From: Chloroflexota bacterium
Lineage (GTDB): Bacteria > Chloroflexota > Limnocylindria > QHBO01
Direction: 5' to 3'
Assembly (NCBI GenBank): GCA_005882055.1
Contig: VBGQ01000001.1
Location: 8,632-38,927 of the forward strand
DNA: 30,296 nucleotides
Both the position numbers and the translations under genes were made by a program. Shown piece after piece: positions 22,671-29,364 of the stretch. Each line of letters starts with the position of its first letter. Position 1 is the stretch's first letter. A model generated the notes under the pieces. It was not told the origin of the DNA. It searched no databases and saw only the letters and a list, made by a program, of their open reading frames with translations.

Positions 22671-24551
22671 ATGGCCACCGAAGAGCGCGTCGAGTCCGCG
22701 ACGATCGAGAACCTGCTGCGCGAGGAGCGCACCTTCCCGCCGCCTCGCGACTTCGTGGCCAACGCGCTCATCAGCGATCCATCGGTCCATCAGAAGGCAG
22801 CCAGCGAGGATGGCTTCCGGGCCTTCTGGACCGACGCCGCGGAACGGATCGACTGGATCGAGCCCTGGAACGAGCTCTACACCTGGGACCTGCCGTACAC
22901 CAAGTGGTTCCTGGGAGGCAAGCTCAACATCAGCGCGAACTGTCTCGACAGGCACGTGGCCGCAGGCCTGGGCAGCCGCGTCGCCTACTACTGGGAGGGC
23001 GAGCCGGGCGACTCCCGGACGATCACCTACCAGGAGCTGCTCGACGAGACCTGCCGCATGGCGAACGCGCTGCGCGAGCTGGGCGTGAAGCGCGGCGACC
23101 GGGTTGCGATCTATATGCCGATGATTCCCGAGCTACCGGTGGCGATGCTTGCCTGCGCGCGCATCGGCGCGCCGCACTCGGTGGTCTTTGGCGGATTCAG
23201 CGCCGATGCCCTGGCGGGCCGTATCGAGGATGCGGAGTGCGTCGCCGTGATCACCGCCGACGGCGGCTACCGCAAGGGAGCGGTCGTGCCGCTGAAAGCG
23301 AATGCTGACGAGGCGATCGAGCGGACCTCATCGGTCAAGCACTGCATCGTGGTGCGACGGACGGGTGCTGAGGTGGCGTGGGACGCGAGTCGCGACCATT
23401 GGTACCACGACATCGTGGCTGACCAGTCGACGACCGCCGAGCCTGAGGCGATGGACTCCGAGGATCTCCTCTACCTGCTGTACACCTCGGGAACGACCGC
23501 CAAGCCCAAGGGCATCATGCACACCACCGGCGGCTACCTGACCGGGGTCGCAACCACGAGGCCTATTTCTGCACGTCGGACATCGGCTGGGTCGTAGGCC
23601 ACTCGTACATCGTGTACGGGCCGCTCGCCAACGGGACGACCGGGATCATCTACGAGGGCGCCATCGACCACCCCGACAAGGACCGATGGGCGCAGATCGC
23701 CGCCAAGTACAACGCCACCATCCTGTACACCGCGCCCACCGCGATCCGGGCGCTGATGAAGTACGGCGCTGAGGTCTTCGAGCGGGACAATCTCTCGTCA
23801 CTGCGCCTGCTGGGCTCGGTGGGGGAGCCGATCAACCCGGAGGCCTGGGCCTGGTACTGGAAGTACATCGGCGGGGAGAGGTGCCCGGTGGTCGACACCT
23901 GGTGGCAGACCGAGACCGGGATGATCATGATCACGCCGTTGCCTGGGGTGGTGACCTTGAAGCCCGGCTCCGCCACGCTCCCATTCCCCGGGGTCAAGGC
24001 GGACGTCGTGGACGACGCGGGTCATTCCCGGGATCTACAAGGATCCGGAGCGCTACGAGGAGACCTACTGGTCCCGATTCCCCGGGCGCTACTTCGCCGG
24101 CGACGGCTGCAAGCGCGACGAGGAGGGCTACTACTGGCTGCTCGGGCGCGTCGACGACGTGATGAACGTCTCGGGGCATCGCATCTCGACGACCGAGGTC
24201 GAGTCCGCTCTGGTCTCGCACCCGGCGGTGGCCGAGGCTGCGGTCGTGGGGCGATCAGACCCCATCACCGGCCAGGCGATCTTCTCGTACGTGATCCTGC
24301 GCTCGGGTCACGAGGCTTCCGACGACCTGGCGCGTGAGCTGCGAGAGCACGTCGCGGACATGATCGGGAAGTTCGCGCGGCCCAAGCAGATCATGTTCAC
24401 GCCGGACCTGCCCAAGACGCGCTCCGGCAAGATCATGCGGCGCCTCCTCCGGGACATCGCCGAACAGCGCGACCTTGGGGTCGTCACCACCCTCGCCGAC
24501 GCCAACGTCGTCAACACCATCCGCGAGGAATCTGGCAAAGGCGAGGAGTAA
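22671..24551 (+). pseudogene. acs: acetyl-CoA synthetase (AMP-forming), broken by two out-of-frame deletions
   Basis: The three parts together spell an Acs. Part 1 (22671 to about 23553) runs from the N-terminus through DRVAIYMPMIPELPVAMLAC to the P-loop YTSGTTAKPKGIMHTTGGY. Part 2 (about 23555-24020, next frame) has FCTSDIGWVVGHSYIVYGPL, ILYTAPTAIRALMKYG, LGSVGEPINPEAW and VVDTWWQTETG. Part 3 (about 24021-24551, first frame again) has [40 protein letters not shown] and [13 protein letters not shown] with the acetylated Lys. About 8-9 residues are missing at the first junction and about 20 at the second, judged against E. coli Acs. Both break the frame, so no full enzyme can be made. ATG 22671 has GGAGG 11 nt ahead. 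Sequence outside the junctions is well kept, so damage is recent or an assembly error. Confidence 0.85.
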
Positions 24552-24620
24552 GCCCTCAGTTCAAGGCCGGTGATTGCTCCCGGGCGTACAAACGACAGCG
24601 TCCGGCCGTAGTCGGTCGCA

Positions 24621-24641
24621 GCCGAAAGGTCCTTCTTCGGC
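24621..24641 (+). terminator. hairpin between acs and the arsR promoter
   Basis: GCCGAA (24621-24626) and TTCGGC (24636-24641) form a 6-bp stem with a 9-nt loop, 70 nt after the acs stop and just before the arsR -35. It could end acs transcription and insulate the arsR promoter. Confidence 0.35.
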
Positions 24642-24649
24642 GCCGGCGC

Positions 24650-24677
24650 TTGACATATGCCGTTATCGGCATATATT
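24650..24677 (+). promoter_or_regulatory. arsR promoter with embedded operator
   Basis: A textbook sigma-70 promoter: TTGACA (24650-24655), 16-nt spacer, TATATT (24672-24677). The spacer and hexamer edges form a perfect inverted repeat, ATATGCCG (24655-24662) and CGGCATAT (24667-24674) around TTAT. A dimeric regulator bound there would block RNA polymerase. The ArsR protein encoded 7 nt downstream is the natural ligand, giving autorepression. The -10 lies 7 nt ahead of ATG 24685, so the mRNA is expected to be leaderless. This is the clearest promoter in the window. Confidence 0.85.
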
Positions 24678-24684
24678 GGCCGTC

Positions 24685-25026
24685 ATGGCCCGATCCTCCA
24701 CGACATCGGACGTCTTCAATGCCATTGCCGAGGCGGACCGCCGCGCGATCCTGGACGCGCTGATCACCGGCGAGAAGGCGGTCGGGGCAATCGTGGACGA
24801 CCTCTCGATGTCCCAGCCCCAGGTCTCAAAGCACCTGCACGTGCTCAGCGAGGTGGGACTGGTGACGTCCCGGGCGGATGGGCGCCATCGGCTCTACCGA
24901 CTGGAAGCCACGCGCCTTCGACCGATGAACGAGTGGTTGGCCAAGTACGAGCATGCGATGAATGCCCGACTGGATCGGATCGACAACTACCTCAGAGAGC
25001 TACAGCAACGAGGAGAGCCGCAGTGA
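24685..25026 (+). CDS. ArsR-family transcriptional regulator
   Basis: A 113-residue winged-helix protein. It has VFNAIAEADRRAILDALITG (start of the ArsR fold), AVGAIVDDLSMSQPQVSKHL with the recognition helix, HVLSEVGLVTSRADGRHRLY with the wing, and a long C-terminal helix. It lacks the CxC metal site in the recognition helix, so it is probably not an arsenic or cadmium sensor. It belongs to the ArsR type paired with SRPBCC/AHSA1 genes. ATG 24685 follows the -10 by 7 nt with no ribosome binding site. The stop overlaps the SRPBCC start by 4 nt. Confidence 0.9.
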   Translation: MARSSTTSDVFNAIAEADRRAILDALITGEKAVGAIVDDLSMSQPQVSKHLHVLSEVGLVTSRADGRHRLYRLEATRLRPMNEWLAKYEHAMNARLDRIDNYLRELQQRGEPQ

Positions 25027-25523
25027 CATCTACCCGGCACGGATCGGCAGTCATCGAGTTCCCGAGTGACCTCGAGATCCTCATCACCCGAGAGTTCCAC
25101 GCTCCGATCCAGCTCGTCTTCGACGTGTTGACGAAGGCGGAGCACGCCCGCAACACCATCGCCCCGTTTGGCGAGGAGGTGACCGAGTGCTCCTTCGACA
25201 CGCGCGTTGGAGGGAACTATCACTACACGTTCGTGACGGGCGACGGACGAGCGATGACGTTTTACGGAACTTTCCTGGAGGTCAAGCCGCCGACGCGAAT
25301 CGTCGACACCTGGCAGTACGACGGGTGGCCGGACGTGAAGGCCGTCGAGACGGTGGATCTGCACGAAGCAAACGGCGTGACGACGTTGACGTGGAGGCTG
25401 GCATTCAGCGATCAGGCTGGCCGCGACCACATGAACAAGTTCGATGGCATCGAAGCGAACTTCGACAACATCGAGGATTACCTGCGGTCACTCCTCGAAG
25501 AGAAGGAAACCGTCTCTGCGTAG
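25023..25523 (+). CDS. SRPBCC / AHSA1-like protein
   Basis: A 166-residue START-like helix-grip protein of the activator-of-Hsp90 (AHSA1) type. Seen: ILITREFHAPIQLVFDVLTK at the front, then FDTRVGGNYHYTF, the IVDTWQYDGWPD turn, and a final long helix FDGIEANFDNIEDYLRSLL that closes the hydrophobic cavity. Such proteins bind lipids or aromatic ligands; the ligand is unknown. GTG 25023 overlaps the arsR stop (GTGA), so both proteins are made from one leaderless mRNA under the operator at 24655-24674. Pairing with ArsR suggests it binds or alters the signal that ArsR responds to. Confidence 0.88.
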   Translation: MTSTRHGSAVIEFPSDLEILITREFHAPIQLVFDVLTKAEHARNTIAPFGEEVTECSFDTRVGGNYHYTFVTGDGRAMTFYGTFLEVKPPTRIVDTWQYDGWPDVKAVETVDLHEANGVTTLTWRLAFSDQAGRDHMNKFDGIEANFDNIEDYLRSLLEEKETVSA

Positions 25524-25557
25524 ATGAGGTTCGCGCGGAGCAGCAAGGACACGCGGC

Positions 25558-25563
25558 TAGAAT
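25558..25563 (+). promoter_or_regulatory. leaderless-type -10 for the DtxR-like gene
   Basis: TAGAAT lies 7 nt ahead of ATG 25571 with no ribosome binding site. No good -35 was found 16-18 nt upstream. Confidence 0.5.
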
Positions 25564-25570
25564 CGGGCGA

Positions 25571-26344
25571 ATGGGCGATGAGCGCGAGCCGCGGGAGACG
25601 ACGGAGGCGGCCGCCGAGTACCTGATGACCATCCGCTACATGCACGCGGAGGAGCAGCCGGTCATCGCGGCCCGCCTGGCGGAGCGCCTCGGCGTGAGCC
25701 CGGCCACGGTGAGCGGCATGGTCACGCGGCTCGCGCGCGAAGGGCTCCTCACGGTGGACGACCAGACGCGCCAGCTCGACCTCACGGAGGCTGGCCGGCG
25801 AGCCGCGGAGCGCACCTTCCGACGCCATGCCCTCGCGGAATGGCTGCTGACCGAGGTCATCGGGCTCGGCTGGGCGGAAGCCGACGAAGAGGCCCATCAC
25901 CTGCAGCACGCCATGTCGGATCGGGTGACGGACAAGGTCGACGAGCTCCTCGGCCGCCCCCCGACCTGCCCCCACGGCAATCCGATTCCTCGCGACGGCC
26001 ACACGCCGGAGCGGCCAGCGGGCAAACGCCTCTCCGAAGCGGGCGCGGGCAGCGAGGTGACCATCCTGCGCGTCACCGAGGAGGCGGAGGAGGACGCCCG
26101 CCTGCTCACCTTCCTCCAGGAGCACAGCATCCGACCGGGGAGCGTGTTCGCAATCGACGAAGTGGCGGACCACCTGGGCACCATGCGCCTGCATCGGACC
26201 GATGACGGCGCAGGCCCCCAGAGCGAGCCGGTCACGCTCGGCCTGGTGGCGGCAGCCAAGCTCCGAGTCCTCCCCGGCAGGGCCGAGGCGACCCTCTTCC
26301 ACCACGTCCCAGAGCGGGCGCGGCTTGCGGCCGCGGTGCTCTGA
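25571..26344 (+). CDS. DtxR/MntR-like metal-dependent regulator
   Basis: A 257-residue iron/manganese-type repressor with three parts. The winged helix has EYLMTIRYMHAEEQPVIAAR, LAERLGVSPATVSGMVTRLA and a wing. The dimer/metal domain has RRHALAEWLLTEVIGLGWAE then EEAHHLQHAMSDRV and CPHGNPIP. The C-terminal SH3-like (FeoA) domain begins near EVTILRVTEEAEEDARLL. Aligned by eye to DtxR, Met10 is Glu, Cys102 is His and Glu105 is Gln, while His79 and His106 are kept. The primary metal site is therefore neither classical DtxR nor MntR. Metal choice cannot be predicted. ATG 25571 follows the -10 by 7 nt. The target genes are not evident. Confidence 0.87.
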   Translation: MGDEREPRETTEAAAEYLMTIRYMHAEEQPVIAARLAERLGVSPATVSGMVTRLAREGLLTVDDQTRQLDLTEAGRRAAERTFRRHALAEWLLTEVIGLGWAEADEEAHHLQHAMSDRVTDKVDELLGRPPTCPHGNPIPRDGHTPERPAGKRLSEAGAGSEVTILRVTEEAEEDARLLTFLQEHSIRPGSVFAIDEVADHLGTMRLHRTDDGAGPQSEPVTLGLVAAAKLRVLPGRAEATLFHHVPERARLAAAVL

Positions 26345-26350
26345 TAGGAT
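26345..26350 (+). promoter_or_regulatory. leaderless-type -10 for the small membrane protein
   Basis: TAGGAT begins one base after the stop codon of the DtxR-like gene and ends 6 nt before GTG 26357. It would allow separate, leaderless expression of the small gene, although read-through from upstream is also possible. Confidence 0.45.
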
Positions 26351-26356
26351 GCGGCA

Positions 26357-26560
26357 GTGATCAAGAACCGCACGCGGCGAGGGGTCATCGCGGGGATCGT
26401 GACCCTGCTCTGGCTGGGCTACATGGTCATCGGGCTGCAGGTCATCGCCCGGGTGGCGCCGACCGTGAACGGGAACGGTCCGGACGGCCTGGCGGCCTTC
26501 ATCGGGCTCGTCAGTGGCGTGGTCGCCTGCGGATTCATCCAGTGGGCGGCCTCCGAGTAG
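26357..26560 (+). CDS. small two-helix membrane protein, unknown function
   Basis: 67 residues from GTG 26357. A basic start (MIKNRTRRG) leads into a first helix, VIAGIVTLLWLGYMVIGLQV, then a polar loop with TVNGNGPDG and a second helix, LAAFIGLVSGVVACGFIQWA. Positive residues at the front place the N-terminus inside. No family is recognised. Closeness to the DtxR-like gene (12-nt gap) suggests joint expression, perhaps in metal transport or membrane stress, but nothing in its residues shows it. GC-rich coding bias supports it as a real gene. Confidence 0.65.
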   Translation: MIKNRTRRGVIAGIVTLLWLGYMVIGLQVIARVAPTVNGNGPDGLAAFIGLVSGVVACGFIQWAASE

Positions 26561-26570
26561 GAGGCTCCCG

Positions 26571-26588
26571 GCGCGGCGCACGCCGCGC
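26571..26588. terminator. perfect hairpin in the convergent gap
   Basis: GCGCGGC (26571-26577) and GCCGCGC (26582-26588) form a 7-bp GC stem with loop GCAC in the 35-bp gap between converging stops. It probably acts in both directions. Confidence 0.5.
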
Positions 26589-26595
26589 AATCGGT

Positions 26596-27480
26596 CTATT
26601 CGACGACGTCGCCTGAATAGAGCGTCGCGTTGGGCGGGTACTGGCGATCCGTGCCGGGTGCCAGGAGCCGCTCATAGAGCCCCGGGCGCCTGTCGGCGAT
26701 GGTGTCCCACTCGTGTTCACCGGGCCGTCGCCGCACGTGCGTGGCGCGCGCCTCCTCCGGATCCACCTCGCCTACGAGCACCTGCTCTTCCACGTCGCTG
26801 GCGGTGGCCAGGCGCCGCCCGTCGAAGTCGACCAGGACCGAGCGACCCAGGAAGGTCGTCTCCCGCTCCGTCCCGACCCGGTCGCAGGCCAGGACGTAGC
26901 AGTGGTTCTCCGCCGCCCTCGCCGGCGCGAACAGCTCGGGATGGAACTCGACGCCGACCGGCCAGTTGGTGGGTAGCGCGATGAGGTCGGCGCCGTCGAG
27001 CGCGCAGACGCGCGCCGCCTCGGGGAAGCGCAGGTCGTAGCAGATCAGGACCCCGACCCGCATCCCCTCCAGCTCGTAGACCTGCGGAGCCTCCGGACCC
27101 GGAGTGGCGAAGCGATCGATGCCGAGGAAAGGGAGGTGGGTCTTGGCGTACCTGAAGCGACGGCCGTCCGAGGCGAGGATCAGCGCGACGTTGTAGATCT
27201 CGTCACCCTCCGGCTCCAGGGAGCCGCAGATGATCGATACGTGGTGCTCCTGGGCAAGCTCCGAGAGGCGGTCGGCCGCGATCGCGCTCGCACGCCGCGC
27301 CACCGGCTGGGCCTCGTCCAGCGAGGTGTACGCGTACCCAGTCACCGCCGCCTCGGGGAAGACGGCCAGCTCCACGCCGGAGTGCACCGCCTCCAGCAGG
27401 AACCGCTCGATTCGTTCCAGGTTGCGGTCGACCTCACCGATCTCGGGGTCGATCTGGCAGGCTGCGACGCGGACGCTCAT
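26596..27480 (-). CDS. carbon-nitrogen hydrolase (nitrilase superfamily)
   Basis: A 294-residue nitrilase-fold amidohydrolase. The catalytic triad is visible: Glu in LAVFPEAAVTGYAY (about residue 43), Lys in RYAKTHLPFLGIDR (about 113), and Cys in GVLICYDLRFPEAAR (about 147). Length and order match amidase/omega-amidase/N-carbamoylase branches; the substrate is not determined. ATG 27480 has GAGGA 8 nt upstream. It is divergent from the propeller-like gene. Candidate roles include hydrolysis of deaminated glutamine or of N-carbamoyl compounds. Confidence 0.9.
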   Translation of the reverse strand: MSVRVAACQIDPEIGEVDRNLERIERFLLEAVHSGVELAVFPEAAVTGYAYTSLDEAQPVARRASAIAADRLSELAQEHHVSIICGSLEPEGDEIYNVALILASDGRRFRYAKTHLPFLGIDRFATPGPEAPQVYELEGMRVGVLICYDLRFPEAARVCALDGADLIALPTNWPVGVEFHPELFAPARAAENHCYVLACDRVGTERETTFLGRSVLVDFDGRRLATASDVEEQVLVGEVDPEEARATHVRRRPGEHEWDTIADRRPGLYERLLAPGTDRQYPPNATLYSGDVVE

Positions 27481-27544
27481 GGGACGTGTCCTCTGCTAGC
27501 CTGTCGCGGAGAAAAATGCCACCCGAGCTCTCACGCAGGCGGCC

Positions 27545-29017
27545 GTGGACCCCCTGGCTTCCCGCCAGGGGCGTTCATCTTACTCGGGGTCAGATTGTGA
27601 TCCGATACTCCCGCGGAGCCATGGCTTGAGCGGGCCACGAGGGCCGCGCGACCCCCGTGACCCCGGGGATTGGCGGGACGAAGAGGGCTACGAGCAGTGG
27701 CCGGAACGCGACCTCGGCGCACCGCAACCACCGCCACCGCCCGAGGAAACAGCCGGCGACGAGGCGCCCGAGGGCCACGCCGAAACCGCCGAGGCGGACA
27801 CAAACGCGCCGATCCCGCTGAGGCGCGCGAGCGGTCCCGGAAACGGGCCCCCGAGTGAACCGCCAGGTCCCTCGTGGGATCCGCGCCAGCTGGGAGAGCG
27901 CCGCAAGCCGACCACCGCCGAGCAGGCGGTGCCCTGGTTGGTTGGGGCGGTGCTCGCGCTGGCGGGCATCGTCATCGTGCTGCTGGCCCTGATCTTCAGC
28001 GACGCCAACGGCGGATTCGCATCGTCATCGGAGCAGCCGACCCCATTCATCCCGCCCGCGACCTCCGGCCCGCCGTCGCCGAGCGCCTCCGGGTCGCCCA
28101 GCACGTCGCCCAGCCCATCGGTCTCGGCTTCGCCAACACCGACCAAGCCGCCGACCTACGGAACCCTGGAGATGCTCTACCTGAGCCGGCCCTCGGCCGC
28201 GGCCTCCTCCGAGCTGTTCCGCGACGACTTCGCGACCCCAGCCAGAGGCGTGTTGATGGCCGGCTCGTCGGCCGACATCGCCCACTACGCCGTCGCGTCG
28301 GATGGCACCGCCACCGTCGCGCTCGTGAACGGCCGCCTCATCGCCGTTGCCCGGGGAAAGCCGTCGCGGGTGCTCGCCAGCGCGGCCACCGCCGCCACCT
28401 TTGGCCAGGACGCCGCACGGGTGTACGCCGTGCGCGTCGCAACTGGTGCGTCCAAGGACCAGGCGATGGTGACCGCCATCTCGTACGGCAGCGGTCGGAC
28501 CGTGACGCTCACCACCATCAGCTACGCGCACAAGGCGCCTCCCCAGCTCGCCGGGCTGGCCGCGGCCCGCTTCCTCGACGAGGGAGGTGCCGTCCGCCTG
28601 TACTCCACGAGCGACGGCAACCTCGTGCTGTGGATCGCCAACGCCGGGCAGTGGCGGCTCGATCCGGCCAGCGGCAGCACGGTTGCGGCGACCCGAGCGC
28701 CGGGGCTCTGGTCCCCGGACGGCGCCCATCAGATCGTGGCAACCATCAACGGCCAGGTGACCACCCTCGCGGAGCGCGACCAGAACGGCAGGACCCTGTC
28801 CAGCACGACCGTGACCGGGCAGATCAGCCACCTGCGCTGGTCGCCGCACGGCAACCGCGTGGCGTTCACGCTCGGCATCACGCTGTTCGGGGGCGGCGTA
28901 CGCCAGGACCTGTACGTGTGGGACCTGGGTAACGGCCGGAGCGCCTCGGCGCTCACGGCCAACGGGGCGAGCTTCGGCGTCGAGTGGCTCGGTAGCGCAC
29001 AATTCTGGCAGCCATGA
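27545..29017 (+). CDS. membrane-anchored beta-propeller-like protein
   Basis: Up to 490 residues. The cytoplasmic N-terminus is Pro/Gly/Asp/Glu-rich and of low complexity, followed by one transmembrane helix (WLVGAVLALAGIVIVLLALI, near 130-150), a Ser/Pro/Thr-rich linker, and an outer domain. That domain has TolB/WD-like repeats: WSPDGAHQIVATINGQV, LRWSPHGNRVAFTLG and DLYVWDLGNGRSA. Function is unknown; such domains bind partners or cell wall. The start is uncertain: GTG 27545 gives the longest form, and TTG 27626 would begin just before SGPRGPRDP. The ATG of DUF971 overlaps its stop by 4 nt, so they share an operon. Confidence 0.75.
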   Translation: MDPLASRQGRSSYSGSDCDPILPRSHGLSGPRGPRDPRDPGDWRDEEGYEQWPERDLGAPQPPPPPEETAGDEAPEGHAETAEADTNAPIPLRRASGPGNGPPSEPPGPSWDPRQLGERRKPTTAEQAVPWLVGAVLALAGIVIVLLALIFSDANGGFASSSEQPTPFIPPATSGPPSPSASGSPSTSPSPSVSASPTPTKPPTYGTLEMLYLSRPSAAASSELFRDDFATPARGVLMAGSSADIAHYAVASDGTATVALVNGRLIAVARGKPSRVLASAATAATFGQDAARVYAVRVATGASKDQAMVTAISYGSGRTVTLTTISYAHKAPPQLAGLAAARFLDEGGAVRLYSTSDGNLVLWIANAGQWRLDPASGSTVAATRAPGLWSPDGAHQIVATINGQVTTLAERDQNGRTLSSTTVTGQISHLRWSPHGNRVAFTLGITLFGGGVRQDLYVWDLGNGRSASALTANGASFGVEWLGSAQFWQP

Positions 29018-29364
29018 GCCCCATCTCCGAGATCGTCAATCCCATCGGCGTCGAGCTCGACGAGACCGCGCGCGTGATGCGTATCCGCTGGGATGACGGC
29101 CATCTCGGCGAGTGGCGCTGGACCGATCTGCGGCGCGCGTGCCCGTGCGCGCTGTGCGCCGGCGAAGGGAACCTGCCCGGCGTCGTGACCCTCGAGACCT
29201 ACCTGACCCCGGAGCAGACCACCATGGAGCGCGTGAAATGGATCGGCCGATACGCTCTGGCTCCCATCTGGGCGGACGGCCACGACACCGGCCTCTTCAC
29301 CTACCTGCGCCTGCGCGAGATCTGCCAGTGCGCGGAGCACCTGCCATCGACCGATGACGCCTGA
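29014..29364 (+). CDS. DUF971 family protein
   Basis: 116 residues. It has the DUF971 (GBBH-like beta-domain) pattern: RIRWDDGHLGEWRWTDLRRA, then a three-Cys cluster CPCALC near residues 46-51, and WIGRYALAPIWADGHDTGLF, typical of the family's end, followed by CQCAEH. Relatives are found fused to or near iron-sulfur assembly and gamma-butyrobetaine hydroxylase proteins. Its paired cysteines may bind a metal or iron-sulfur cluster. Exact role unknown. ATG 29014 overlaps the previous stop by 4 nt, and its 3' end overlaps the deacetylase gene by 11 nt. Confidence 0.85.
   Translation: MSPISEIVNPIGVELDETARVMRIRWDDGHLGEWRWTDLRRACPCALCAGEGNLPGVVTLETYLTPEQTTMERVKWIGRYALAPIWADGHDTGLFTYLRLREICQCAEHLPSTDDA

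Noticed and set aside
1680..24030. Programmed frameshifting or introns at the four broken junctions
   Set aside because: Conserved residues are missing at each junction, so sequence was lost rather than inserted or re-read. No slippery heptamer or intron boundary is visible.
29238..29260. ATCGGCCGATACG inside DUF971 resembling the start of the R element
   Set aside because: It encodes the conserved WIGRY of the protein and none of the following element blocks is present.
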